A program made the position numbers and the translations under genes. A DNA stretch of 64,000 nt from Kribbella steppae (GTDB taxonomy: Bacteria; Actinomycetota; Actinomycetes; Propionibacteriales; Kribbellaceae): positions 124,001 through 188,000 of the forward strand of contig NZ_SLWN01000004.1 of assembly GCF_004342025.1 (NCBI RefSeq), read 5' to 3'. Below are positions 23,995-31,364 of the stretch, in pieces. The first letter of the stretch is position 1; each line of letters starts with the position of its first letter. Under the pieces are notes generated by a model. It was not told the origin of the DNA. It searched no databases and saw only the letters and a list, made by a program, of their open reading frames with translations.

Positions 23995-25353
23995 TTACAG
24001 CCTGATCGACTTCTTGTTCATGAACTCCTCGATGCCGGCGGGGCCGAGCTCGCGGCCGATACCGGAGCGTTTGATGCCGCCGAACGGGAGGTCGGCCTGG
24101 GAGCCGCCGGCGCGGTTGAGGTAGACCATGCCGGCGTCGATCCGCTCGGCGACGCGGCGGAGCCGATCGGGGTCGGTCCCCCACACGCTGGCGCCGAGAC
24201 CGAACGGGGTGTCGTTGGCCAGCCGGACCGCGTCGTCCTCGGTCTCGGCCCGGAACACGATCACGACCGGCCCGAAGATCTCCTCGTAGTACGCGTCCAT
24301 GCCCGGCGCGACATCGGTGAGCACGGTCGCCTCGAGAAACGCGCCGGGCTCGATCCGGTGACCGCCCGTCCGCAGCGTCGCGCCTTGCTCGACCGCCTTC
24401 GCGACCTGCGCCGCGACCTCGTCCGCGGCCGCGACCGAGGCGAGTGGTGGCAACTTCGTTTCCGGGTCGGCCGGATCGCCTGGCACGTAGTACTCCGCGA
24501 CCCGCTTGGTCAACTGGTCGACGTACTCGTCGTAGATGTCGGCGAGCACGATCATCCGCTTCGGCGCGTTGCACGACTGGCCGCAGTTCCGCATCCGCGC
24601 GGTCGCGGTGGCGTTGACCGTCTCGTCCATGTCGTCGGTGTCGAGCACGATCAGCGGGTCCGAGCCGCCGAGTTCGAGGACGGTCTTCTTCAGGTGCCGT
24701 CCGGCCTCGGCGGCGACCGACATACCGGCCTGTTCGCTGCCGGTCAACGAGACGCCCTGAATCCGCGGGTCGGCCAGGATCGCCGGAATCTGGCGGCTCG
24801 ACGCGAACGTGTTCACATACACGTCGTCCGGTACGCCGGCATCCCGCAGTACCTCCTCGATCGCGCGGGCCGAGCGCGGACAGATCGACGCGTGCTTGAG
24901 CAGGATGGTGTTGCCGAGCACCAGATTCGGCGCGACGAACCGGGCCACCTGGTAGCACGGGAAGTTCCACGGCATGATCCCGAGCAGCGCGCCGATCGGG
25001 CTCTTGGTGATCACGGCCCGGCCGCCCTTGATGTCCAGCGGCTCGTCGGCCAGCAACGCCGGCCCGTGCTCGGCGTAGTACCGGAAGATGTCGACCACGA
25101 TCCCGATCTCACCGCGGCCCTCGTTGATCCGCTTGCCCATCTCCAGCGTCATGATGTTCGCGAACTCGTCGACCCGCTCCTCGAACAGGTCCGCCGCCCG
25201 CGCCACGATCGCGGCCCGTTCCGCGACAGTCCGGCTTCGCCAGCCCGGGAACCCGGAGTGCACCCGACCGATCGCCTCCTGCACCTCCTCGTTCGTCGAG
25301 TTGGCCACCTCCTCGACCAACTCACCGTTCGCAGGGTTCGTCACCACATACAT
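23995..25353 (-). CDS. NAD(P)-dependent aldehyde dehydrogenase (succinate-semialdehyde dehydrogenase-like)
   Basis: A 452-residue aldehyde dehydrogenase of the GabD-like group. Diagnostic segments are MPWNFPCYQVARFVAPNLVLGNTILLKHA (cofactor site), TGSEQAGMSVAAEAGRHLKKTVLELGGSDPLIVL (general base glutamate), the catalytic cysteine in RNCGQSCNAPKRMIV, and EEIFGPVVIVFR. ATG 25353 has GGAGG 5 bases upstream; a GTG or ATG up to 25368 is possible. The ACTGTATACAGT palindrome 54 bases upstream suggests GntR-type control. It converts a semialdehyde or small aldehyde to its acid; the exact substrate is not determined by sequence. Confidence 0.9.
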   Translation of the reverse strand: MYVVTNPANGELVEEVANSTNEEVQEAIGRVHSGFPGWRSRTVAERAAIVARAADLFEERVDEFANIMTLEMGKRINEGRGEIGIVVDIFRYYAEHGPALLADEPLDIKGGRAVITKSPIGALLGIMPWNFPCYQVARFVAPNLVLGNTILLKHASICPRSARAIEEVLRDAGVPDDVYVNTFASSRQIPAILADPRIQGVSLTGSEQAGMSVAAEAGRHLKKTVLELGGSDPLIVLDTDDMDETVNATATARMRNCGQSCNAPKRMIVLADIYDEYVDQLTKRVAEYYVPGDPADPETKLPPLASVAAADEVAAQVAKAVEQGATLRTGGHRIEPGAFLEATVLTDVAPGMDAYYEEIFGPVVIVFRAETEDDAVRLANDTPFGLGASVWGTDPDRLRRVAERIDAGMVYLNRAGGSQADLPFGGIKRSGIGRELGPAGIEEFMNKKSIRL

Positions 25354-25406
25354 GGGTCCTCCATCCACAGACGACGCAAGCGCCCAGGCTAACCACTTCT
25401 CTCCAT

Positions 25407-25418
25407 ACTGTATACAGT
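25407..25418. promoter_or_regulatory. GntR-like operator palindrome upstream of aldehyde dehydrogenase
   Basis: ACTGTATACAGT, a perfect 12-base palindrome in an AT-rich patch 54 bases before the aldehyde dehydrogenase start and about 140 before the divergent protease. The TGTATACA core is typical of GntR/FadR-type sites. No GntR gene is adjacent. Confidence 0.5.
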
Positions 25419-25555
25419 CTTCTCACATCTCGAGTACTGCAACCAATTGACCGGTACGGCGGGGAAATCCTTCGGGGTGATCGGTTGTGGAGTGAGTGGT
25501 TGGCGAGGGATGCTGAGGGCCCCGTTGTCCCGCCTGAGTGATCGGATGCCCGCCC

Positions 25556-27658
25556 GTGTCTGAGCAGCGGAAGTTTCGTGTTGTCCTGCGACTGGTCGCC
25601 GTACTGGCTGCCGTGTCGGTGCCGAGCCTGGCGCTTGCCTCGCCGGATGCCACCCCTCCCCCGGATCCCGCGAACTCCTGGCAGTACCCGCACTGGCCGC
25701 AGAAGCAGCCGTGGCAGGAGTCCGGCGAGCAGCAGCGGATCGCGTCCACGACCGGCAACGGACTGCCTGGGCCGATCGATCCGCAGAACTGGGAGAACCC
25801 GGACCACATGACCTGGAGCGACTACCGCAAGCCGCCCGGGACGAACTGGGCCGACCCGAACGTCAAGGGGTCGACCAGGACGTTCAAGGGTGCGCTGGTG
25901 CTGGTCGACTACCCGAACCAGGACTTCGTCGTGACCAAGCCGAAGGGCTCGACGCCGTTCGGCAACCCGAGCGCCGAGGCGAACGGCGTACCGCGGGAGC
26001 AGGTCGCCGAGTTCTACAAGAACTTCCTCAACACCCCCGGCGCACTGAACCGCGGTCACACCATCCACGAGTACTGGATGGAGGACTCCGGCGGCCGGTA
26101 CGGCGTCGAGCTGACCGGGTTCGGCCCGTACCGGATGCCCGGCAAGTCGCACGAGTACGCGATGGAGTTCCAGGGCGACGGCGCCTGCCCGGCCGGCGAC
26201 AGTTGCAACAAGAACATCCGGACCGATGCCCGCGCCGCCTGGGTCGCCGGAACCGGACCGGAGGTGCCGGCCGGTTTCGACTTCGTCTTCTACCTGAGCG
26301 CCGGGCAGGACGAGTCGTCCACCTGGCAGGAGTTCGGGATGATGAAGTTCCCGACCAAGGAGGAGGTCACCGAGGAGTTCGGCCCACCGGACCCGAACCT
26401 GCCGAACTGGTCGGACACCCGGTACGTCGAGTGGACCTCCTGGGCCGCCGGCGCGTCGATCTGGCCGAACGCGGGCGGCGGTTCGTCGACCCAGGCCGAG
26501 AGCTCCGGGATGGGCGTCTACGCGCACGAGCTGAGCCACATCCTCGGCATCGGCGACAACTACAACAATCCGTACGGCGTACCACCACGGCGCGCGTACA
26601 CCGGCATCTGGGAGATGCTCAGCCGGGGCAGCTTCAACGGCCCGGGTGGACCGCACAGCCGGTGGATGATCCCGGCGACCGGTGGCGGGTCGATGGGCGC
26701 GCAACACATGCTGCGGAACAAGATCAAGCTGCAGATGGTCGACGAGCAGAACGTCCTGCGGCTGTCCCGCGACGCGTTGAAGTCCTCGGGTGTGGTGATC
26801 GCCGACGTCACCGCGCGGACCGTGCAGCCGGGGCCGAAGGGGCTGGCCGGCGTCAACATCGAGCTCGGGGCCGCCGGTGATCTCGCGCCCGCGTGTAACG
26901 TCACGACGGACCCGATGTGCGACGGCCGCGGGTACCAGAACTACACGGTCGAGGTCGTCGACCGGATGGGCACCGACTCGTTCACACCCGACTCCGGCGT
27001 CCTGCTGGCGAAAACGAAGAACGAGGACCGGGCGCCGTTCGAGTGGGTCGTCGACGCGAACCCGCAGGACATCGGCATGACCGACTACGTGCTGCCCGAC
27101 GGTACCGAGGTCCCGATCACCATCGGCGACTACCGTCAACTGTCGGACGCCCTGTTCCACGCCGGGACGAACTCGGGCAGCGAGTACGAGTACACCGACG
27201 CCGCCAACCGCCTGCACTTCTACATCACCAACGTCAAGCGGGATCAGAAGGGCGTGCTGTCCTACACGGTCGCCATCCGATCCCTCGACGGCGCCGGAGC
27301 GCAGAAGCGCGGTGTCCGCGTCCTCCCGACGGCCGCGGTGCAGGCGCAGAACGGCGTACTGACTTGCAAGTTCCCGCTCACCAACACCGGCAGCGCGGGC
27401 ACCGGAAGCGGGCACCCTGAGGACATCACGTCGTACCTCAAGGGCGACGTCTACCGCCTCAACGCCACGATCGACGGCAACGGCTGGTCGATGTCCCTCC
27501 CCAACGCCCTCACCACCGCCAACGCCGGCCAGCAAACGACCGTCCCCGTCCACGCCAAGGCCGGAACCTCGTCCCTGGCCAAGATCACCCTGACCGCCAC
27601 CTCCGAAAGCGACCCCACCAAGAAGTCCACCGCCACCTGCATCGCCGTCAAGCGCTGA
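25556..27658 (+). CDS. secreted M6-like (immune inhibitor A-type) metalloprotease
   Basis: About 700 residues. An N-terminal signal peptide (RKFRVVLRLVAVLAAVSVPSLALA) directs export. The zinc site is HELSH in SGMGVYAHELSHILGIGDNYNNPYG, with the downstream GD and a large insert typical of M6/InhA-like proteases. Flanking YWMEDSGGRYGVELTGFGPY matches the M6 pattern in which peptidase action follows a propeptide. The C-terminal 130 residues look like a beta-sandwich (NEW3-like: LTCKFPLTNTGSAGTGSGHPEDITSYLKGDVYRL...). GTG 25556 or GTG 25538 are possible starts. The gene is monocistronic and its end overlaps the convergent GGCT-like gene by 11 bases. Confidence 0.85.
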   Translation: MSEQRKFRVVLRLVAVLAAVSVPSLALASPDATPPPDPANSWQYPHWPQKQPWQESGEQQRIASTTGNGLPGPIDPQNWENPDHMTWSDYRKPPGTNWADPNVKGSTRTFKGALVLVDYPNQDFVVTKPKGSTPFGNPSAEANGVPREQVAEFYKNFLNTPGALNRGHTIHEYWMEDSGGRYGVELTGFGPYRMPGKSHEYAMEFQGDGACPAGDSCNKNIRTDARAAWVAGTGPEVPAGFDFVFYLSAGQDESSTWQEFGMMKFPTKEEVTEEFGPPDPNLPNWSDTRYVEWTSWAAGASIWPNAGGGSSTQAESSGMGVYAHELSHILGIGDNYNNPYGVPPRRAYTGIWEMLSRGSFNGPGGPHSRWMIPATGGGSMGAQHMLRNKIKLQMVDEQNVLRLSRDALKSSGVVIADVTARTVQPGPKGLAGVNIELGAAGDLAPACNVTTDPMCDGRGYQNYTVEVVDRMGTDSFTPDSGVLLAKTKNEDRAPFEWVVDANPQDIGMTDYVLPDGTEVPITIGDYRQLSDALFHAGTNSGSEYEYTDAANRLHFYITNVKRDQKGVLSYTVAIRSLDGAGAQKRGVRVLPTAAVQAQNGVLTCKFPLTNTGSAGTGSGHPEDITSYLKGDVYRLNATIDGNGWSMSLPNALTTANAGQQTTVPVHAKAGTSSLAKITLTATSESDPTKKSTATCIAVKR

Positions 27659-28268
27659 GGGCGGCGAGCTCCTCCAGAGTCCAAGCACCGCTGACGCCGG
27701 GCGCGGAGATCAGGTACTCCGCGACCCGGCCGGCGGTCCAGCCGTGGGACTCGGCCAAGCCGGCGGCGATCCAGCGGAGGTACGGCGCGGTCGGGGCGGC
27801 CGGCTCGAGATCGTTCACGGTCCCGTGCGTCACCGTGAACATCGGTACGCCGTCTTGTTCGCCGAGCCGGGCGACCGTTTCGTAGCGGCCCGGGCCCATC
27901 GTGTGGAGTGCCTCGACATGGGGCAGCAGACCGGCGAGATCCTGGGCGAACTCGCAGCCGGGCTCCCGGCGCATCTCCTGAGCAGCCACGTCACCCAGTT
28001 GTTCCGGCGTCAGCAGGTACGCGCGCCCGGCTACCCGGCCTGATGCGGTGCCGTCGTAGAAGGCCGAGCCGCCGCCCCAGACCCTCGACTCACCGGCGAA
28101 GAGGAGACCGCCGGCCACCTCGACGCCGACGATCCGCTCGGGGTCACTGCGGTCGCGGCAGCCCGGGTACACCCGCGCACCGCCGGCCGGGCGGCCGCCG
28201 GCCAGGTAGCAGCGGAAGCGGCCGAGAGCGAGGTTGGAACCGTAGGCGACGTACCAGACTCGCTGCAT
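27648..28268 (-). CDS. gamma-glutamylcyclotransferase-like protein
   Basis: A 206-residue protein opening VWYVAYGSNLALGRFRCYLAGG. The YGSNL motif binds the substrate's amino acid moiety in gamma-glutamylcyclotransferases, and GRAYLLTPEQLGDVAAQEMRRE fits the fold. The glutamate acting as general acid/base cannot be placed confidently. Length is near the family norm. It follows the ATP-grasp/kinase operon on the same strand with an 8-base gap, so it could be the last gene of that transcript. If the operon makes a gamma-linked peptide, this enzyme could turn it over (inference only). Confidence 0.8.
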   Translation of the reverse strand: MQRVWYVAYGSNLALGRFRCYLAGGRPAGGARVYPGCRDRSDPERIVGVEVAGGLLFAGESRVWGGGSAFYDGTASGRVAGRAYLLTPEQLGDVAAQEMRREPGCEFAQDLAGLLPHVEALHTMGPGRYETVARLGEQDGVPMFTVTHGTVNDLEPAAPTAPYLRWIAAGLAESHGWTAGRVAEYLISAPGVSGAWTLEELAALSA

Positions 28269-28276
28269 CGAACCTC

Positions 28277-29869
28277 TCAGACCGGAAGCGGATGTTCAAC
28301 GAAGGCCTGCTCGGCCTCCGCCAGCACAATGCGGGAGGCATCACGGTACCGGCGATCCGCTTCGGCCGGGGTGTCCCCGACCGCCGTCAGCCCGAGCCGG
28401 CCCTTCTCGGTCAGGCAGCTGATCATATGGAAGACCACGCCGACCTGCCGCGACTGATCGAAGTGCAACCCGTTTCGCGCCACGATGTCGAAGATGTCCG
28501 CCGGCACCAAGCCCTTCAGCAGCTCCGACTCGAGGTGATCGGTGGCGACCAGGTGCTTCTCGTGGCCGCGCGGCGTGATGAACAACGCGGTCCGCGGGTC
28601 GTATCTCCCGTCGGTCAGGAACTGCAACGTCAGGAACGGATGCGTCGTCCCGCCCTTGCGCAGATTCAGTTCGATCGCGTACGGCGTCCACCCACCGTCG
28701 GCACCGCGGACGACGACGAAGTCGACCGCGAACCGCCCGAGCGCACCTTCGGTCGCCAATCGCCGCCCGATCGTCGCGGCGTGTTCCGAGATCAACCGCG
28801 CGTACTCCGGTGCCGCCGGGAACACACACCCCAGATACCGCTGGCCACTCGCACCACCCAGCAGTTGATCGTGCGTGGACAACAGCTCGACCTCGCCACC
28901 GGGCACCACCCGGAGCTGCACACTCGGACTCTGCAGCTCCTCGCCGACGATCCGCTCCTCGACGATCCCGCCGTTCTCGGCGAACTTGGCGATATAGACG
29001 TCGAAGGGTGTCTTCTCCGACTCCAGCTCCATCTCCCGCAGTCGCTTCATCACCTCGTCCCGCTCCGTCGGCGCACCGGCTGCGGGCAGTCCCTTCAGCC
29101 GGACCACCGCATTGCCCTCGCCGGAGACACCCTCGTTGAGCTTCACGATCGCGCTGTCCATCGTGGGCCGTTCGGCCCGCATCGCGAGCACCGCGTCGGC
29201 GATCTCGTCGAGGCTGCGCAGGTTCTCCGCACCGAGCGGATGCGGAACACCGACCTCGGCGAACATCCGCCGGCACCCGGATTTCGACCCGAGGGGTTCC
29301 AGCCGGGGATCGGCGGCGTACATCGGGATCCCGAGGCTGAGCGCGACATCGCGTTCGAGCTCGGTCGTGTTGTACGGGATCAGATGCGAGCGGGCGGTAT
29401 TCGGGATCAGCTTGGCGATCCGTCGCAGCAGCCGCGGCCGGGCGAGCAACTTCTCGCTGAGCGAGATGGGCGACGCATCGTGGACCGGCACCAGCGACAG
29501 CCGGGCCCGCGCATGGCTCGGGATCACGCCCGGCAGCAAAGCCAGGTAGTACTCCACGATCTCGGGAGCGATCGGCATCGAGGTCACGTAGACCATCCGC
29601 AGCCGCGGTTGCCGCAGCAGCACCAGCAGGAAGAGGAATCGCTCCTCGTACGCCTGCATCATCGTCCCGGTCCCCGTGGTCTCCGTCCGGTCCAGCGAGA
29701 TCGACGGTACGACGACCACCGACTCGTCGTCGTGGTTGAGCCGCATCGACTCCCACACCCCGGCCATCCGTGCCTGCAACTGGTCGAAGTGGCGATAGCG
29801 CTCGTCCTCGGTGAGCGCGGACAGTCCAGGCGCCGCCTCGTCGGGCGGAGTCCATAGGTCGCCGGTCAT
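28277..29869 (-). CDS. ATP-grasp peptide ligase PGM1-related protein
   Basis: About 530 residues, related to the ATP-grasp carboxylate-amine ligase PGM1 of pheganomycin synthesis, which joins amino acids or peptides through acyl phosphates. The ATP-grasp core is readable: AIVKLNEGVSGEGNAVVRLKG (ATP-binding lysine and flexible loop), EERIVGEELQSPSVQLRV, LGRFAVDFVVV, and YAIELNLRKGGTTHPFLTLQFL (metal-binding E-x-N). The N-terminal 200 residues (VVVVPSISLDRTETTGTGTMMQAYEERFLFLLVLLR) form the family's pre-grasp region. ATG 29869 overlaps the cyclase stop by ATGA. The substrate is unknown. Placement behind three signalling genes is unusual for a peptide ligase. Confidence 0.85.
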   Translation of the reverse strand: MTGDLWTPPDEAAPGLSALTEDERYRHFDQLQARMAGVWESMRLNHDDESVVVVPSISLDRTETTGTGTMMQAYEERFLFLLVLLRQPRLRMVYVTSMPIAPEIVEYYLALLPGVIPSHARARLSLVPVHDASPISLSEKLLARPRLLRRIAKLIPNTARSHLIPYNTTELERDVALSLGIPMYAADPRLEPLGSKSGCRRMFAEVGVPHPLGAENLRSLDEIADAVLAMRAERPTMDSAIVKLNEGVSGEGNAVVRLKGLPAAGAPTERDEVMKRLREMELESEKTPFDVYIAKFAENGGIVEERIVGEELQSPSVQLRVVPGGEVELLSTHDQLLGGASGQRYLGCVFPAAPEYARLISEHAATIGRRLATEGALGRFAVDFVVVRGADGGWTPYAIELNLRKGGTTHPFLTLQFLTDGRYDPRTALFITPRGHEKHLVATDHLESELLKGLVPADIFDIVARNGLHFDQSRQVGVVFHMISCLTEKGRLGLTAVGDTPAEADRRYRDASRIVLAEAEQAFVEHPLPV

Positions 29870-30984
29870 GACGCGACCCTCGAGTTGTCGAGACCGCGGA
29901 TCGTGTACGCGTGCACGGTCCGGCTGAAGCCACGAACCTCCCGCAGGCCCGCGTCCTCGCCGATGACCGCATCCCCGGCGGCGCTGTAGACCCGCTCGGT
30001 CGCCAGGATCTGCCAGGGCTGGGCATCGGCACACAACCGGGCGGCAAGGTTCGTCACGCTCCCGATCGCCGCGTAGTCGAGCCGGCCGTCGAAGCCGATC
30101 GTGCCCAGCGTCGCGTACCCCTGGGCGACCCCGATACCGAGCGCGAGGTCGTGCCCGCGCCGGCCCCAGGCCTCGGCCAGCCCGCGGACCCGGGTCCGCA
30201 TCGCCACACTCATCCGCAGCGCCCGCAACGGACCGTCCTCACACCGGACCGGGTCGTTGAAGAACACCATCAGGCCGTCGCCCGCGAACCGTTCCAGCGT
30301 TCCCTCGAACCGGAAGATCAGGTCACCGAGCGCGTGGTGGTACTCCTCCAGCACGCCCATCACCTCCTCCGGCTCACTCGCCTCCGCGAAGGTGGTGAAG
30401 CCGCGCAGATCGCAGAAGACCACGACGATCTCGCGCCGGTGGCTGGCCAGGAACGACTCGTCGCCGGAGTCCACGATCAGCTCGGCCAGTTGCGGACTGA
30501 GGAACCGGCGCAACCGGCCCATCCGCTGCAGCTGCGACACCTGACTCTCGACCCGCGACTCCAGTTCCTGGTTCCACGCGGTCAGCTCGGTGGCCTGGCG
30601 TTTGATCGTGTCCTGGTACCGCTTGATCCTGGCCAGCGACGCCACCCGGGCCAGCAACTCGCTCTGGTTGACCGGCTTGGTCAGGAAGTCGTCCGCCCCG
30701 GCCTCGAGCGCCTTCACCTTCTGCTCGTCACCGCTCGCCGTCACCATCACGACCGGCAGGTACGCCGTGTCCACCTGGTCGCGGATCCGCCGGCACACCT
30801 CGTACCCGTCGATCCCCGGCATCAGGATGTCGAGCAACACGAGATCGATGTCCTCGGCATCGATCTGCTCCAGCGCCTGCTCCCCCGACGACGCGGTCAG
30901 TACGTCGTACCCGCGCGGAGCGAGGATGGCCTCGAGCAGCCGTACGTTCGGCGGCTGGTCGTCGACCACCAGCACCTTCGTCAT
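29866..30984 (-). CDS. response regulator with class III adenylate/guanylate cyclase output domain
   Basis: 372 residues. A receiver domain (1-120) carries acidic pocket VVDDQ, phospho-acceptor Asp52 in LVLLDILMPG and a lysine in LTKPV. A coiled-coil linker follows (YQDTIKRQATELTAWNQELESRVESQVSQLQRMG), then a class III nucleotidyl cyclase domain with metal aspartates in VVVFCDLRGFTTFAE and ERFAGDGLMVFFND and the transition-state region GSVTNLAARLC. Phosphorylation would control dimerisation and cyclic nucleotide production. The purine-specifying lysine is not evident, so cAMP versus cGMP is open. Coupled by ATGA overlaps to the response regulator before it and the ATP-grasp gene after it. Confidence 0.93.
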   Translation of the reverse strand: MTKVLVVDDQPPNVRLLEAILAPRGYDVLTASSGEQALEQIDAEDIDLVLLDILMPGIDGYEVCRRIRDQVDTAYLPVVMVTASGDEQKVKALEAGADDFLTKPVNQSELLARVASLARIKRYQDTIKRQATELTAWNQELESRVESQVSQLQRMGRLRRFLSPQLAELIVDSGDESFLASHRREIVVVFCDLRGFTTFAEASEPEEVMGVLEEYHHALGDLIFRFEGTLERFAGDGLMVFFNDPVRCEDGPLRALRMSVAMRTRVRGLAEAWGRRGHDLALGIGVAQGYATLGTIGFDGRLDYAAIGSVTNLAARLCADAQPWQILATERVYSAAGDAVIGEDAGLREVRGFSRTVHAYTIRGLDNSRVAS

Positions 30985-31364
30985 GTCGCACCTCCGAGCC
31001 GGAGAAAGTCCTTGATCTGCTGGGGAAGACGACGGATGCTGATCGGCTTCTCGACGTACCCGGTGAAACCGGACGCGAACGCGCGCTCGCGGTCGTGGTC
31101 CATCGCGAACGCCGTCACCGCCACCACCGGTACCTCGCGAGTCCGCTCACCGGACCGGATCCGGCGCAACGCCTCGGCACCGTCGATACCGGGCAACTGC
31201 AGGTCCATCAGGATCAGGTCGGGTTCCTCCGACGCCGCCAGCCGGACACCGTCCTCACCCGAGGTCGCCTCGATCACCTCATAACCGGAGAACTGCAGGA
31301 CATCCCGCACCAGTTTGAGATTCTTCGGATTGTCCTCTACCACCAGGATCCGGCCCGGATTCAT
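30981..31364 (-). CDS. single-domain response regulator (DivK-like)
   Basis: A 127-residue stand-alone receiver: acidic pair in VVEDNPKNLKLVRDVL, phospho-acceptor Asp54 in LILMDLQLPGIDG, conserved threonine/alanine in VVAVTAFAM and lysine in GYVEKPIS. No output domain is present, so it acts by protein contact or as a phosphate shuttle. It overlaps both neighbours (ATGA with the kinase, ATGA with the receiver-cyclase), which suggests a relay from hybrid kinase through this protein to the cyclase. Confidence 0.93.
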   Translation of the reverse strand: MNPGRILVVEDNPKNLKLVRDVLQFSGYEVIEATSGEDGVRLAASEEPDLILMDLQLPGIDGAEALRRIRSGERTREVPVVAVTAFAMDHDRERAFASGFTGYVEKPISIRRLPQQIKDFLRLGGAT

